DNA from: Labyrinthula sp. Ha
Taxonomy: Eukaryota; Sar; Bigyra; Labyrinthulida; Labyrinthulaceae
DNA length: 64,000 nucleotides
Direction of reading: 5' to 3'
Assembly: GCA_015227615.1 (NCBI GenBank)
Contig: JAALGZ010000002.1
Location: 2,666,001 to 2,730,000, forward strand
This document shows positions 12,203 through 23,645 of the stretch, in pieces (positions within the stretch are counted from its first letter, which is position 1; each line of letters opens with the position of its first letter). The notes under the pieces were generated by a model. It saw only the letters and a list, made by a program, of their open reading frames with translations. It was not told the origin of the DNA and did not search any database. The translations under genes were made by a program, and so were the position numbers.

Positions 12203-15200
12203 ATATTAAGTAAATTCTTAAGTCCAAAGAATGGTTCAGAAGGTATACAACACCAATTATTGAACTCTCCACATGTATATAAATATGTTGCAAAATTATT
12301 GAAGAATAATTTAATGATATCGGAACTGTTTCATCCTAACAATGTTAAATAAAATACTTAACGATATTTTCAAATATTTGGAATGCATATTTAATGTAGA
12401 AGTTAGAGGTATTGGATACAGTAAATCTTGTGGTTGTACTTTAAATGGTATTTACTTTTATACCTTCACAATATGCCAGAGTGATAAAATGGAAGCAGCG
12501 GGGACAAAGTAGCTTTTCAATAACATTTACCTTTAGCAAGTATTTTCGCTGTCGCTTAGATCCTATTACTAACTATAATACGTACTTTATGAAATCTTTT
12601 ATGTTTCTAGATATATTCGAAGGAGTGCAAAAAGTAATAAAATATTTTATTTTTATGAGTTTTTTCTGCCCGTGTTGAATCCTTTCGCGGTGGCAAACTT
12701 TGATTATCACAATTTCAGATCAAATCATTTTGAAGCAAAAAAGAGTAATATAAATAATTCAACAAAAACACAATGATTATAGGAAGGGGTGTGTTATTCT
12801 ATTTTAAGTCCCCAAATTTTTGGGGGGTTTCTGTTAATGAATCTTATTCACATGATAACTGCACTTAATAACATATTACACTCTCTTGTCCTGAAACACA
12901 CTTATTTGAGCATGAATTAGAGCTAGAGTGCTACTGAGCTTAAAAAACAAAGCGGAAGCTACACCAGGATTAGTTTGCATTATTCCTGATAGAAACAAAT
13001 AATTTAAATCGTTTGTAATAAATTTCTTAGAGTTATAGCAATAATACTTCCAAATTGAGTTGTTTTAATACTTCTAAAGTTTCGAAATCCACTGGTTAAA
13101 ATTCCGCTCTCGGTTCTCACATCAATCATACAGGAGATTTTGTTAAAAGAATTTCTTGAGGTACAATCACTTAATGAAACGAGCATAGGTTATTTGTAAT
13201 TAGAGTTTTGAAGAGAAGCAGCTTAAACGAATCTTGAATGAATGACAATGATTGTGTTCCAAGTTGAAACTTAGTTTTTAAACATCAGAGTGATGAGCCG
13301 TTTGAATACTGGTTCTCCATTTCATCCCTTTCAAGTAAACCCTTCCAATGTACTAAGTAGAGAGTGGCCGAGAAATATCAAAGGTAAAGTAAAGGGTCTT
13401 TTAGAGCCTAAAGACTTTGAAGGCAGCTACAATTTTTCTAATTAGCCCATATAACCGGTGGTTGGTAATTCTTACTCTCAGAAAAATCATTCCACTGACG
13501 CAAGGTGGTCACAAGAATTTGTGAACTAGAGTCTAATAGTATTTTTCTCGTCATCACCCCATCTTCATTTTTCTTCCAGGCATTCTACCATTCAAGAAAA
13601 GGTATTTAAACTAGCATGCCTGCATATCCGAATTCAAAAAAAAAAGAATTTGCCCAATCATTGTCGTCTGGAGCAAATGAATACATAAAGGGTTTCACAC
13701 ATGGTGCAATTACCATTTTTGTTCTCCAAACAGTCTGCGGTAATCAAAGTTACAACTATAACTATTTCATTCTCTTGTCAATCACATAGAAACTGTCCAT
13801 CTGAGGTGGAAAACACTGCTTCCAAATGGCAAAATTCATCGTGAAAATTCAAAACAATAGGGAAATCAGCTAACTATAAGTCTTTAGTACCATCACTGCT
13901 ATTAATATCAGCGTTAAAAATAGAGATTTAAAATTATAGTTTCTTGTCGTTATTTTATTATTAGGTTTGATCATGCGCATTTTGCTTTCTCCAGAATCCA
14001 TGAAATGAATTTAAAAGTTTTTCAATAATTATTTTTGTTTTGACCATCAATTAGAAGAAAAGGGCAATAAAAATTCATTGGCAAATTATCATCAAATTAA
14101 ATCCGCCCCCTATTGGGCTTTCATTGTCTTCATTCTGGGCTTTCATACTGGCTTCAATTTTCTTTGCAGTTCTAACTAAAAAAAAGGTCTTCCATTTGGT
14201 AATGTCATATTGTTAACATGAAAGTCTAGAATATGAGGAATGAAACTAAATTTTCCTTAACATTAATCTTTCAGCGCCCGAAAAGATTTTCGCATTATCT
14301 TCTTTTTACTGATTTACTGATGTTTCGAAACAATTTTTAACTCAAACCTTAGTGAAACACGTTTTCTTGTAAAAAATCTTGCTCTAAGTTCCCTCATTTT
14401 CAGGAAAAAACGCGTTCTTGCTATTAATTTCAAGTTCTACATGATGATCTCCCACTTCTTTAATAAAAAAGGCGAAAATAATTTTACGGGAAAAATTTAC
14501 ACTTCAGGCAGATATTAATGTTATTACAGTTTACTTAGACTAAGCTTCATGATATTAAGCATCACTTTCATAATCTTCACAGAGTATAGTTCTTGGATAT
14601 ATATTCTTTACTTTATCTTCTTTTCATTTATTATATAAGTATTCATATCTAATAATCAGAAATAAAGAACCCATAATTATAATTGTTTAAAGAAATAGAA
14701 CTCACTCTATCCGTTATCTATATAAATTAAACTGGTATACAGCGCATTGGAGTCGGTCTATTCTTAAACAATTTTAGTAAGGGTTCATGACCCCGATAAT
14801 GTTGCCACCCTATTTTCCGATATTCGGATAGAAATGTGACATTACTATATTAATACAGTGCATAGCGTAAACAGTTTAACTCGCTTAGTACAATATGTGT
14901 ACCGAAGTAGTGATATTGAGAACAAATAGAAAAAAGAAAGATATAGATTTGAGAAGATGTAAAATCTCATTTAAGTAATAGTCCCATAAAAAATTTTTAG
15001 GAAATGAACATTAAGTTGTTTGAATGGTAAAGTAAGCACAGTACTTATGTAAGTAAGCCTAATATCTAGTTTAAATCTGACTATAATCGACTTAGTAGGC
15101 AATAGTTCTAAAAAAAACTTCAATATAACTTCAAGGCAGGTTATGGGCTCTCTGAAGTTCTTGGGATGAATTATTAATCTTCACTGTCATATAATGAATG

Positions 15201-15696
15201 ATAATAGGGCCAGGTGCTCAAATGTTATGTAAGATTAGAAAAAAAGTTGCCTATAGTGCTATTATTTGATCACAAAGGAAGAGATCTTTTCCTGTCAGAG
15301 CGTTGAGCAGGGAACCCTAGAATGTGGTTTCCTCGCTATTTGTCTGATAAGGGATCTAAACAAGATTATAGGATTATTGTGAAACTCATCAGTAAACACG
15401 GAAATTTTGGGTACTATAAGAAATGGTCAGGTTACAAACAATAAACAATACTTTTGATAGTATAAAAACTGTTTAAATATTAGGCAATAGATATGGTTCC
15501 AATTTCTTCGTAAGAAACCAGCCCTGCATAAATTATACTGAGTACTGAATAAAATATAATTAAGTAAATAAAAATTATACCAATGATTAAGTAAATGATG
15601 ATATATTAAATTAAAAAATATATATAATATACAAGTGAAATACTTTTTCTAATTCTTTAAGAGCTATCATTCATTAATTTGAAACCAAATCTTTAA

Positions 15697-15735
15697 CGAG
15701 ACATTTTTCTGATTATTCATTTTCCCGAGGTCTCG
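15697..15735. promoter_or_regulatory. Candidate upstream element, two GTCTCG-type hexamers
   Basis: CGAGAC (15697-15702, the reverse complement of GTCTCG) and GTCTCG (15730-15735) lie 275-315 bp upstream of the ATG at 16011. The same hexamer recurs before RPB3, AMP deaminase, MYB and pyruvate kinase. A regulatory role is inference from position only. Confidence 0.35.
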
Positions 15736-16010
15736 GTTTCTCATTTATCCGTTACTATGTCAATACCGATAAATAAAATGATTTGAGTCTGTCGTCGAAT
15801 GAATAATACAGTTCTTCAAAGAACAGAGAATTGGAAGAATCACAGCAAAAGCTAGTCAACTTTATCCTTGGGAGAAACAGAACAACAAGCACGTTAAAAA
15901 TCTAAGCAACATAAAGTAGAAAGCTGAAAAGAAGACTGAACTGGACTTAAGCAAGTGAAAAATAAAACAAAACATTTTGCAGTTACCACTTGCAGTAGTT
16001 TTCTCAAAGT

Positions 16011-18500
16011 ATGTTGGAACAGAAGGCTGTTAAAGAGGAGTTTTATTATGATAACGGAAAGGATTGCTGGGATGCTGAGTTTGGTGAGTGTTTTCTTGAA
16101 CTTGAGAAAGAGCAGTTCAACCTTGACCATAGTTTAGCACCTGTGAAAGAGTGCGTTTCTTCAGAAACAAGCACAAAATGGTCCTCGAACCAAAGTTTTC
16201 CAAGATATGAGGATAACGAGTTCTTCATGCAGCCAAAGTATGAAACATTTGTTGACACGCCTGAGAATTATTCCTATAGTCACGACAAGAAAATTTCTGA
16301 GGCATCTTCAAATTCTGTCCTCACGCAGCAGAATTCATATGGGAATTTACAAAGTTCGGAAAACACTATTTCGGAAAAGACCAACGGGATTAATAATATT
16401 CAACCTACAGATCCGCAGAATATGAACAGGATTAATTCTAGTAACCCAAATAGTACAGGAAGTAATTTAGATCTTTCGTTTGTGTATTATGATGATTTCT
16501 ATTTTAGAGAAAGTTATCAAAGAAATAATAAGAAAGGAGGAAAGAAACACCTTAGATGTTTCCCCTGTTGTTCAACTCCTGCTCATGGATCAAATACAGC
16601 CTGTCAAAGCCCCTTGATTGTAAGGCTTCATTCTTCTTTTGACTCGGACCTTTCAAAACTTTCAGCATATGCTGTTTTTGAGCTTGATAACACGGATCTT
16701 GATGAAACAAAAAAAAAGGACAATGAAACCGTATTTTCTGTACTAAGCACAATTAAGGTTGATGAAACTATTTCGAGACAAGCTCTTAGACAACAGATCA
16801 AGACAAGAAAACTTCCCTTGAACCCAGTTTTCGAGGCACGGCGATTAAAATCTGTGCATTCTTGGATTGCTAATAAAAAGCACAAACTAAATAATTTTTC
16901 AGAATGTGGTTTTGTAACAGAAGAAGATATAGCGGATGCAAGAACAACTTTTTTTGAATTTAAGGAGAAAGCATGGCATTACTCTTGGAGAGGTGCTCGG
17001 CGGCTTAAAAAAATACATCATGTCTTGAAGATTTGTATTTTTAATGAAACTGATGCTGAGAATAATTTTCAATGCATAGGAATTATCAAAACACCTGCAT
17101 TTTCTATATTTTCTTCTCGATCTGCTAAAACGAAGGCCTATAATCTACGAATTAATCCGCAGGCAAATGAAGCACCAATTAAAAACATTAATTCGAGTTT
17201 AACAACTGGCTCTGAAACTGCGTTCTTGAGTAATCAACAGCAGCTGTTTCATCCAACTCTACCTCAAGTGGCGCCTGTTTTTAACCAGCGAACTGGAATC
17301 TCGGTTAGTTCAGGTCTCAGCTTTGGATCTAATCACCACCAAAACCGCCCTCAAATAGATGAATACGCAAATTATAGTTTTCCTGAACAAAGAACGTATA
17401 ATCATTTTGGTGCTGCGAGTTTGCCCGCGTTTTCTATTCCTAGGAAAACGCTTAGTTTAGAACAATTTCATTTTCAGCCTCAGAAACAAATTAGTAGCCC
17501 TCAAATTAACCCCTTTTATCAAAGCTTCCTGCCTCAAAATACCTTAGATAATTCAAATTTTCAGCAACAGCAAGTGTTTCATTCGGAAAATAGGGAGCAA
17601 CCTATGATGTCTTCTGATTACTTAACAGGAATAAAACGAGCATATGGAGGAATGAGCGCCAATCAACATAACACCCTTTCTCCACCTAAACGGCATCATC
17701 CTCAAACTAATGACACTGATGACAAAACTGGGTTTAACAGGTTTATTCAGGAATATAATCCAAATTGTGCTCCTCCAAAATCGGTAGCAGAAACCGAAGA
17801 AGGGTTTGTAGATGCTAATGTTTTTTATCGAAAAATGTTGAAAGCGGATGGTGTGAACGATCCAAAACTTAATCTAGTAGATCCGGCAGGTTCTTCCCCG
17901 AGTTTTCTTCATACGGAAACACCAAGAAAAACCGAGCTCTATACTACAAACCAGGCTGGAAATGAGACAGTTTATCCTGCTTCAAGACTAGAAGCCCAAC
18001 CTGTGAATAGAGAGTACAAACATTATCCCGTTCACATTGCGGAGCCTGTTCCGGCCTGTTTTTTGTTTACCCCTTTTAGGGTAAGCATTCTACTTATTAT
18101 GTGCTCCTTCGCATTTTTTTCTGTGTTTTTGGTTAACGTGAGTCAACTCGCGTCCCTTCCGAATCCAGATGTTTTCTATGTTCCTGATATATGTTTTAAT
18201 TTTGGTTGTATCGTAGCAGGGGATTTAACAGCTCAACATCATTCGTGTAGTGAAGAAATTAAGGCAGCAGATGATTACGGGTACTGTAGGTTTAAGTACG
18301 AAAATGTTATGGAACAGCGGGAAATGGCCGTAGTAACCATTCACGAAGCCCAAATTGGTGCCATTTTTTGTGGAATAAGCAGCTTTTTATTTCTTATTTT
18401 TGGTCTATTGCTATTTTTTGGAAGGCGCCCTTCAGAAGGTTTACATAGTGGTAAAAATCAAGGACAAGTTATAGAACTTACCAAGGATCATGTTACATAG
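16011..18500 (+). CDS. Large orphan two-pass membrane protein with low-complexity N-terminal part
   Basis: I do not recognise this 829-residue, single-exon protein. Residues 1-160 are polar and rich in S, N and E. About 160-400 look folded, with a basic CFPCC patch near 185, a basic stretch (AWHYSWRGARRLKKIHH) and a beta-rich end (CIGIIKTPAF, IFSSRSAKTK). About 400-680 are again Q/N/P/S-rich, with a basic PPKRHH motif. Two hydrophobic helices follow at about 691-710 and 783-803. The loop between them carries four cysteines, and a short basic tail (GRRPSEG) follows the second helix. A large soluble part anchored by C-terminal helices recalls membrane-tethered transcription factors such as MYRF or Spt23, but I see no diagnostic DNA-binding domain, so that is a guess. 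An AATAAA at 18595-18600 lies 95 bp past the stop. The gene stands alone between two deserts. Confidence 0.85.
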   Translation: MLEQKAVKEEFYYDNGKDCWDAEFGECFLELEKEQFNLDHSLAPVKECVSSETSTKWSSNQSFPRYEDNEFFMQPKYETFVDTPENYSYSHDKKISEASSNSVLTQQNSYGNLQSSENTISEKTNGINNIQPTDPQNMNRINSSNPNSTGSNLDLSFVYYDDFYFRESYQRNNKKGGKKHLRCFPCCSTPAHGSNTACQSPLIVRLHSSFDSDLSKLSAYAVFELDNTDLDETKKKDNETVFSVLSTIKVDETISRQALRQQIKTRKLPLNPVFEARRLKSVHSWIANKKHKLNNFSECGFVTEEDIADARTTFFEFKEKAWHYSWRGARRLKKIHHVLKICIFNETDAENNFQCIGIIKTPAFSIFSSRSAKTKAYNLRINPQANEAPIKNINSSLTTGSETAFLSNQQQLFHPTLPQVAPVFNQRTGISVSSGLSFGSNHHQNRPQIDEYANYSFPEQRTYNHFGAASLPAFSIPRKTLSLEQFHFQPQKQISSPQINPFYQSFLPQNTLDNSNFQQQQVFHSENREQPMMSSDYLTGIKRAYGGMSANQHNTLSPPKRHHPQTNDTDDKTGFNRFIQEYNPNCAPPKSVAETEEGFVDANVFYRKMLKADGVNDPKLNLVDPAGSSPSFLHTETPRKTELYTTNQAGNETVYPASRLEAQPVNREYKHYPVHIAEPVPACFLFTPFRVSILLIMCSFAFFSVFLVNVSQLASLPNPDVFYVPDICFNFGCIVAGDLTAQHHSCSEEIKAADDYGYCRFKYENVMEQREMAVVTIHEAQIGAIFCGISSFLFLIFGLLLFFGRRPSEGLHSGKNQGQVIELTKDHVT

Positions 18501-20514
18501 AGGTCTTTGTTGATAGATATATTTTCTAGTAGAATATTTCTGTATAACTGCCTACGCAAAAACATAAAAATGAACTATAGAGCTTTATTTTTTTAATAAA
18601 GTGCTTCATTGCTATTTCCCTTGTCAAACCGATTAGCACCCCAGATAAAATATAAAAGCGTGGAGCATTTGAAAGCATCATGACGGGCTAACCACGCTAA
18701 CAGAGCACAAAACTCATTTGAGTAAATAGACTGAGGCTGAGTATTTTGGTCATACGCAGAGGAAGGTGAACGAAAACCTATTTTTAATATAGGGAAATCA
18801 TAGAAAATTTGCAGAAACCTTGACAACTAAGAAAGAACACTTATCTAACCAATTAAGCGAGTTTTCTCTAGAAGATAAGCAGGTACACTGCTTCAAGAGT
18901 CTAGAAGCTAGCCTGAATGATTTTAAGTGCACGTTGTACGCTCCAGGAAAACTTTGCTGGAGGTAAACTTCATTTTTATCCAATATTTTCTGTTCATAAT
19001 TCTTAATTGGTTTTTATAATCTTAGCTTCATGAAGTAGAAATCGTTGTTTTGCACACAGATGGAATAAGGCTCCAGTTCCTGATGTAGAGAAAAGTTAAT
19101 CCAAATTATGGTGTTTAGCATAGTCTTGGGATACTGGTGCAACCATGAGTGAAGCTAATAATCCTAAATGCCCAACCCTGGATTCTGGAACTTCATGAGA
19201 AGCCTCTACGAGCAAGAGCAAGAAGGGAGGAACTGATGCTAATGTAGGTTCCAACCATTCGTTGCAACAATACTGGGATTGAGCGATTGAGAGAAACTCT
19301 GTATCATTTACAATATTGCGCAAGAAATACAAATTGAGACCATATATATGGGAGCAGGGAAGACGTCAAACTAATTTTAGGTTTCTTGTAGTTCCTCACA
19401 ATATTACAATATCGGGAGTCTACTCTTATATAATCGTTCTTATCACTTACCCACTAGAACTTTGATGGGCATCGCATCTATGCCATAGCTCTAGCCTTGG
19501 GCTTTAGAATGCCTGACTCTCTAGATTAAATATTCATAGCATTCTCGTCTGCAGAATAACCAATCATGTCTTAATGTTGAGACTGTATTCATCATGGGGA
19601 TTTTTTACTTGGTGAAACAAGATACTAACTTCATTGTAGGAGCATGAAGATCTAAACCAGTCTATATCATTTGGCTCTTAATTTTTTAGCGTTGAGTCTG
19701 CGGATAAGCCAATAGTTCTGTAATATCTACCAATATGTTCAATTCCTGCGGTGAGCATCAAACTAGATGAAAGTCTCACCTCACCATGTACCAACATACC
19801 TTTCTTTAAGACTGCATTCTCCTACCACGGCAATAAACACACACCCCGTGGAAACCTTACTCTGATCTACTCTTAGAAAGGCATTGATTCCTGTTAACTT
19901 ATTTTTGACTAAGAGCTACCGCTTGATATTCATAATTAGGATTCAATGGGTCCCTCGATCAGAAGTAAAATTACTTGACCCAATTTCAACTAAGCTATGT
20001 GGATCTAAAACAAGGCGTTAGGTTATTTGATAATGCAAAACTTGAAAAAGAAATTCCTAACGAGTTTCCTCAATAAACTTGGTTATATGTTCACGACATG
20101 ACCGTTTGTACGAGTTTTATAAGCAGAGTCCTTAACAAAAATTAAGAAATTCTAATTTATTGCTCAGTGTGTGGGAAAATTTCTGATCCAGACAACCCAA
20201 GAAGGATAATGAACGGTCTAGAGAAATATATTGCTTTGCTAATGATTTCTTGAATAGCCTGTTCATGTGATAGCAACGTAGGTGAGGTTTGAGTATGAAG
20301 AGTGTGGTATCAATAATTGCTTTAGCAAGTCACATAAATAATCGCCTTCTACATTGTCCTTAAATTGTTAAGAACCACTTTGTCCAATTTATAAATGTTC
20401 TCCCATTCGGTTATCAGATTTGCAAAAATTTAAGAAAACACAACTTATAAGTAGTATTGTTCATCCTAGACTCAGAAGTAGGGTTGTATTATTCTTACCT
20501 ATAACTTAAGCTGT

Positions 20515-20523
20515 GGGGGGGGG
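20515..20523. repeat. Poly-G tract (9 G)
   Basis: Nine consecutive G residues in AT-rich desert. Confidence 0.85.
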
Positions 20524-21074
20524 CTAGAAAAGTTTAAATGGCCTTAGCGATTATAAAAAAATTGGTTATCTATCAAATCTCATCTCATCCTGTCACCAAA
20601 AATAATCTATAGGCCGCTATATCTCGCACAAAAGTTTCTTAAAATATGCGGCGACGCTTTGTTCACAAGTCTCTCCTATGGAGTGTCTAATAACATAAGA
20701 AAATGTATTGCTAAGCCCGGATCAGGACAGTTCCCTTTCTTTTAGGCTTAATCTAATAAAAGTTATAAAAAGTCTGTAAATAAATTTCAAATTTTCTTCA
20801 TATTTCATATAACAAGAAAAACTTTTGATGACACCCCCTTTTGTTATTCTTCCTGAAGATGCACTAAGCTATTGTATCTGAAACTTATATGTAAGTCTGT
20901 TTATTAAATAGTTCGCCATATCGGTTCTAGGTGATTGGTTTAATTAATTATGAAGCTTTATCTCTTAATAAGAAAATTAGATATCTGACTAAGCCAAAGA
21001 AAACTTAATCCTGTATCCAAGCATGTGCAAGGGCTATTCGTGAAATAAAAGAGAACTTCATTTAGCTATAGACG

Positions 21075-21080
21075 CGAGAC
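21075..21080. promoter_or_regulatory. Candidate upstream element (GTCTCG, reverse)
   Basis: CGAGAC lies within GACGCGAGACG about 385 bp upstream of the RPB3 start. It is proposed only because the same hexamer recurs before other genes. Confidence 0.25.
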
Positions 21081-21463
21081 GAAAGAAAAGAGTGTTTTTT
21101 TAAATATTCCAGGTTTATTTAGATGCAGTACCTAGCAATTTAGAATCAATAGGAACAAATTGTAGATCTGATCTTCGCTCTATGCTATATTGTGTAAGGA
21201 ATCAAACATGCATTCAAGAATTGATCCAGTATTATTGAGTTGACTGAGAATGTCTGATGAGTTAAATAAGAAGCTAATCCATAAATATGAGTTTGTTGGT
21301 ATTTTTTAGTTTCATGAACATTATAAAGAACACACTTTGAGTGATTTTGAATCCTAGAATCCTTTATCAGGAGTTTTCCTTTTCCTGTAGTCCTAGTAAC
21401 GTCACATTCAAAGTGTCAACTCCACAATATAGCATTACCCCCAAGATATACAACCAAACAAAA

Positions 21464-22490
21464 ATGTCAACACAAGGTAAATCTTTCAACCCTTAATCAA
21501 CTCAATAGACTCTGTAACTCCTAAAATAGAAATCAAAGAAATAACGGATTCCTCCATACATGTAAAACTTTCCATGTTTCTTTCATCCTCCAGTTCTACC
21601 TGTACAATTGCGACGTATCCATGGCCAACGCTCTGCGCCGCGTTATGATCGGTGAAGTCCCCACACTTGCTATTGATCTAGTTGAAATTCAGGAAAATTC
21701 ATCGGTGTTGATAGATGAAATGATATCACATCGACTTGGTCTTCTTCCGCTTCGCGTTGAAACTTCAGATGGTTCAAACGGAGTGGACATGTTCAATTAT
21801 AAGAGAGAATGCACCTGTGAGGACTCCTGCCCAAACTGTTCAGCTCAGTTTACTCTCGATGCGTATAATCCAGGACCAGAAACTGTAAAAAACATCTTTA
21901 CATCTGATCTTACATACATTAATGAAGGAAAGAAGATCTTTCCTGCTTCAGATGATATCTGTATTATCAAATTAGGTAAAGGACAAAGACTCAAGTTATC
22001 TGCAATAGCAAATAAAGGGATAAGTAAAATTCACGCTAAATGGAGTCCGGTTTCTACTGCTGTCTTTGCTTACGAAGCTGACATTTCTTTGGACGAAACA
22101 ATGTGGCAGGAAGTTACATCCGCACAAAAGAAAGAGTTTGTAGGAATATGTCCTGCGAAAGTTTTTGGTTTTGATGAAAGACAACAGAAAGTTGTTGTGG
22201 AAAGAAATCAGGATTGTGTTTTTTGTGATGAATGTGTGAAACTGAGTGATACTTGGCAAGTAAGGAAAGATTCCCCTCCATTTGTTATTGTGAGAGAAGT
22301 GAAAAATAAGTATTTGTTTAAAGTAGAGACAACTGGATCCTTAAAGCCTGTAGAAATTGTGATGGGGGCTTTCAAAGTGCTGCGAACGAAGTTGGAGAAT
22401 TTAAGGGAGAGGTACGAAAGGGATAGAGAAGTTGAAGAGGAAGTTAAAGAAGCTGCATCTAGTTATAAAGATACCGGAGGATTTCTTTAA
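21464..22490 (+). CDS. RPB3: RNA polymerase II subunit RPB3
   Basis: This is the alpha-like subunit that nucleates RNA polymerase II assembly with RPB11 in the nucleus. Splicing two 32-nt introns (21477-21508 and 21562-21593) joins exons 21464-21476, 21509-21561 and 21594-22490 into 320 residues. The N-terminus then reads PKIEIKEITD..., followed by YNCDVSMANALRRVMIGEVP, the alpha-motif of the family. The ATG at 21621 is internal and is not the start. A zinc loop C-x-C-x3-C-x2-C sits at residues 95-104. In the inserted domain, CPAKVF begins at Cys208 and is followed by C-x2-C-x2-C at 230, 233 and 236. This recalls the Fe-S-binding ferredoxin-like domain of archaeal subunit D, which the human and yeast RPB3 proteins have lost. 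The C-terminus has the usual GSLKPVEIVM dimerisation helix region. The gene is convergent with the next one, with 156 bp between stop codons. Confidence 0.95.
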
Positions 22491-22646
22491 GAGCTTTGGT
22501 TTAAAAAAGTACAATCACGTTAAGGATTTTTGGAGTGCAAATTAGGTGAAGGATAAATATTTAGTTATGGAATTATTCATGGACGATAACTATTGTTCAG
22601 AAGATACTTTATGCATACAAAAGGAAACGCAGTTTTATCTTCATTG

Positions 22647-23645
22647 CTAGGCTTTCTTTTTTTTGGTACATAAGAAGTAATTATCTTCTTTCCAGTAGTT
22701 TGACTTCAAGCGACAAAGTACTTTTACCCTTCGTAAGAAAAATTCTTTAGCTACTTTGCTTTGAATCAGAAATCGAGCTCCAGAAAACGAATCTAATTCT
22801 AGCTGCAAGTTGAAAAAACAAGGTAGAATGCATAGGATTGGATATGTTTTTTCTACACGGCAATCACCCAGTAAAAGAAAATTAGCATTATGTAAATTGT
22901 AGAGCAAGGAACAGATACTCCAATACTTTGCTGTCCCATCTGTTAAGTCAACCAATCCATTTAGAGATAAACTTTTTAACTGTTCAGCAAAGAAAGATTT
23001 AGCTAATTGGAGAAGTAAGCTTATAAAAGTTTCATCCGATTTATAGCAACTAAGAGTGATCTTTGTTAAATTGCTTCCTAGATTAAGTGAGATCTGAGTC
23101 TTGAAGAAATAAAAACTACATTTATCAAAAAATAAATTAATGGAACGTAATGTCTTGGGTGTTGACTTGGCAAAGTTCACAAATGAATTCTCAAATCTTC
23201 TGGAGTTTTTTAATTTTACGACTAATTCTCCCAGATGTAAATTTTCTGAGATGTACTTTAAAATTGCAGGAACATTGCTCCGAAAGTAAATTAGTTGATG
23301 AACATCCAGGATAGACAGTTTCTTGACAAAAGGTGATTTTTCAACAAATATCTCTAAAATTTTTGTCACCTCAGAGTTTTGTAAAGATAAATGCATAAGT
23401 TCAAAAATATTAATATTTCTCGAGGATATTATTTGTTTCACAGCGTTAATTTCCTTATTGGAGACCGGTTGTGTAATACAGGAGAAACACGCTGTGTCAT
23501 AAATCTCAAATTCAGTATCATTAAACTTAACCTCATCTATGGAGTTTATAGTATTTTTTTCTTGATAAAATTCAATTTTAGAATTCAAGAGACAGTGTGA
23601 ACAAACTAAGCTATAACTTTGCCCATTTCCATTCCCAGAATTCAT
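22647..23645 (-). CDS. Leucine-rich protein of unknown function
   Basis: The 332-residue product has no family I can name. The N-terminal 60 residues contain two CxxC pairs (Cys15/18 and Cys53/56) that could bind a metal. The rest shows irregular leucine-rich spacing, for example VKKLSILDVHQL, LTKITLSCYKSD and LKSLSLNGLVDLTD. This is typical of degenerate LRR solenoids such as F-box/LRR or RNI-like proteins, but no F-box is evident. The C-terminus is a lysine run. There is no signal peptide or clear membrane helix. It is convergent with RPB3 and intronless, and its codon use and composition match neighbouring genes. I am confident it is a real gene from its length; the LRR reading is moderate. 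Confidence 0.8.
   Translation of the reverse strand: MNSGNGNGQSYSLVCSHCLLNSKIEFYQEKNTINSIDEVKFNDTEFEIYDTACFSCITQPVSNKEINAVKQIISSRNINIFELMHLSLQNSEVTKILEIFVEKSPFVKKLSILDVHQLIYFRSNVPAILKYISENLHLGELVVKLKNSRRFENSFVNFAKSTPKTLRSINLFFDKCSFYFFKTQISLNLGSNLTKITLSCYKSDETFISLLLQLAKSFFAEQLKSLSLNGLVDLTDGTAKYWSICSLLYNLHNANFLLLGDCRVEKTYPILCILPCFFNLQLELDSFSGARFLIQSKVAKEFFLRRVKVLCRLKSNYWKEDNYFLCTKKKKA

Larger units (their letters stand above)
8612..16010. other. Gene-poor AT-rich region
   Basis: No supportable gene. Open frames reach 100 codons (11756-12058 plus) without recognisable features. The stretch contains a ten-G run (9892-9901), TA microsatellites near 11027 and 12186, and one CGAGAC hexamer at 10283-10288. 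The last 320 bp are probably the upstream region of the gene starting at 16011. Confidence 0.65.
18501..21463. other. Gene-poor AT-rich region
   Basis: No supportable gene; open frames reach 78 codons. It contains a poly-A signal for the preceding gene (AATAAA, 18595-18600), a nine-G run at 20515-20523 and, near its right end, the candidate upstream region of RPB3 with CGAGAC at 21075-21080. Confidence 0.65.
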
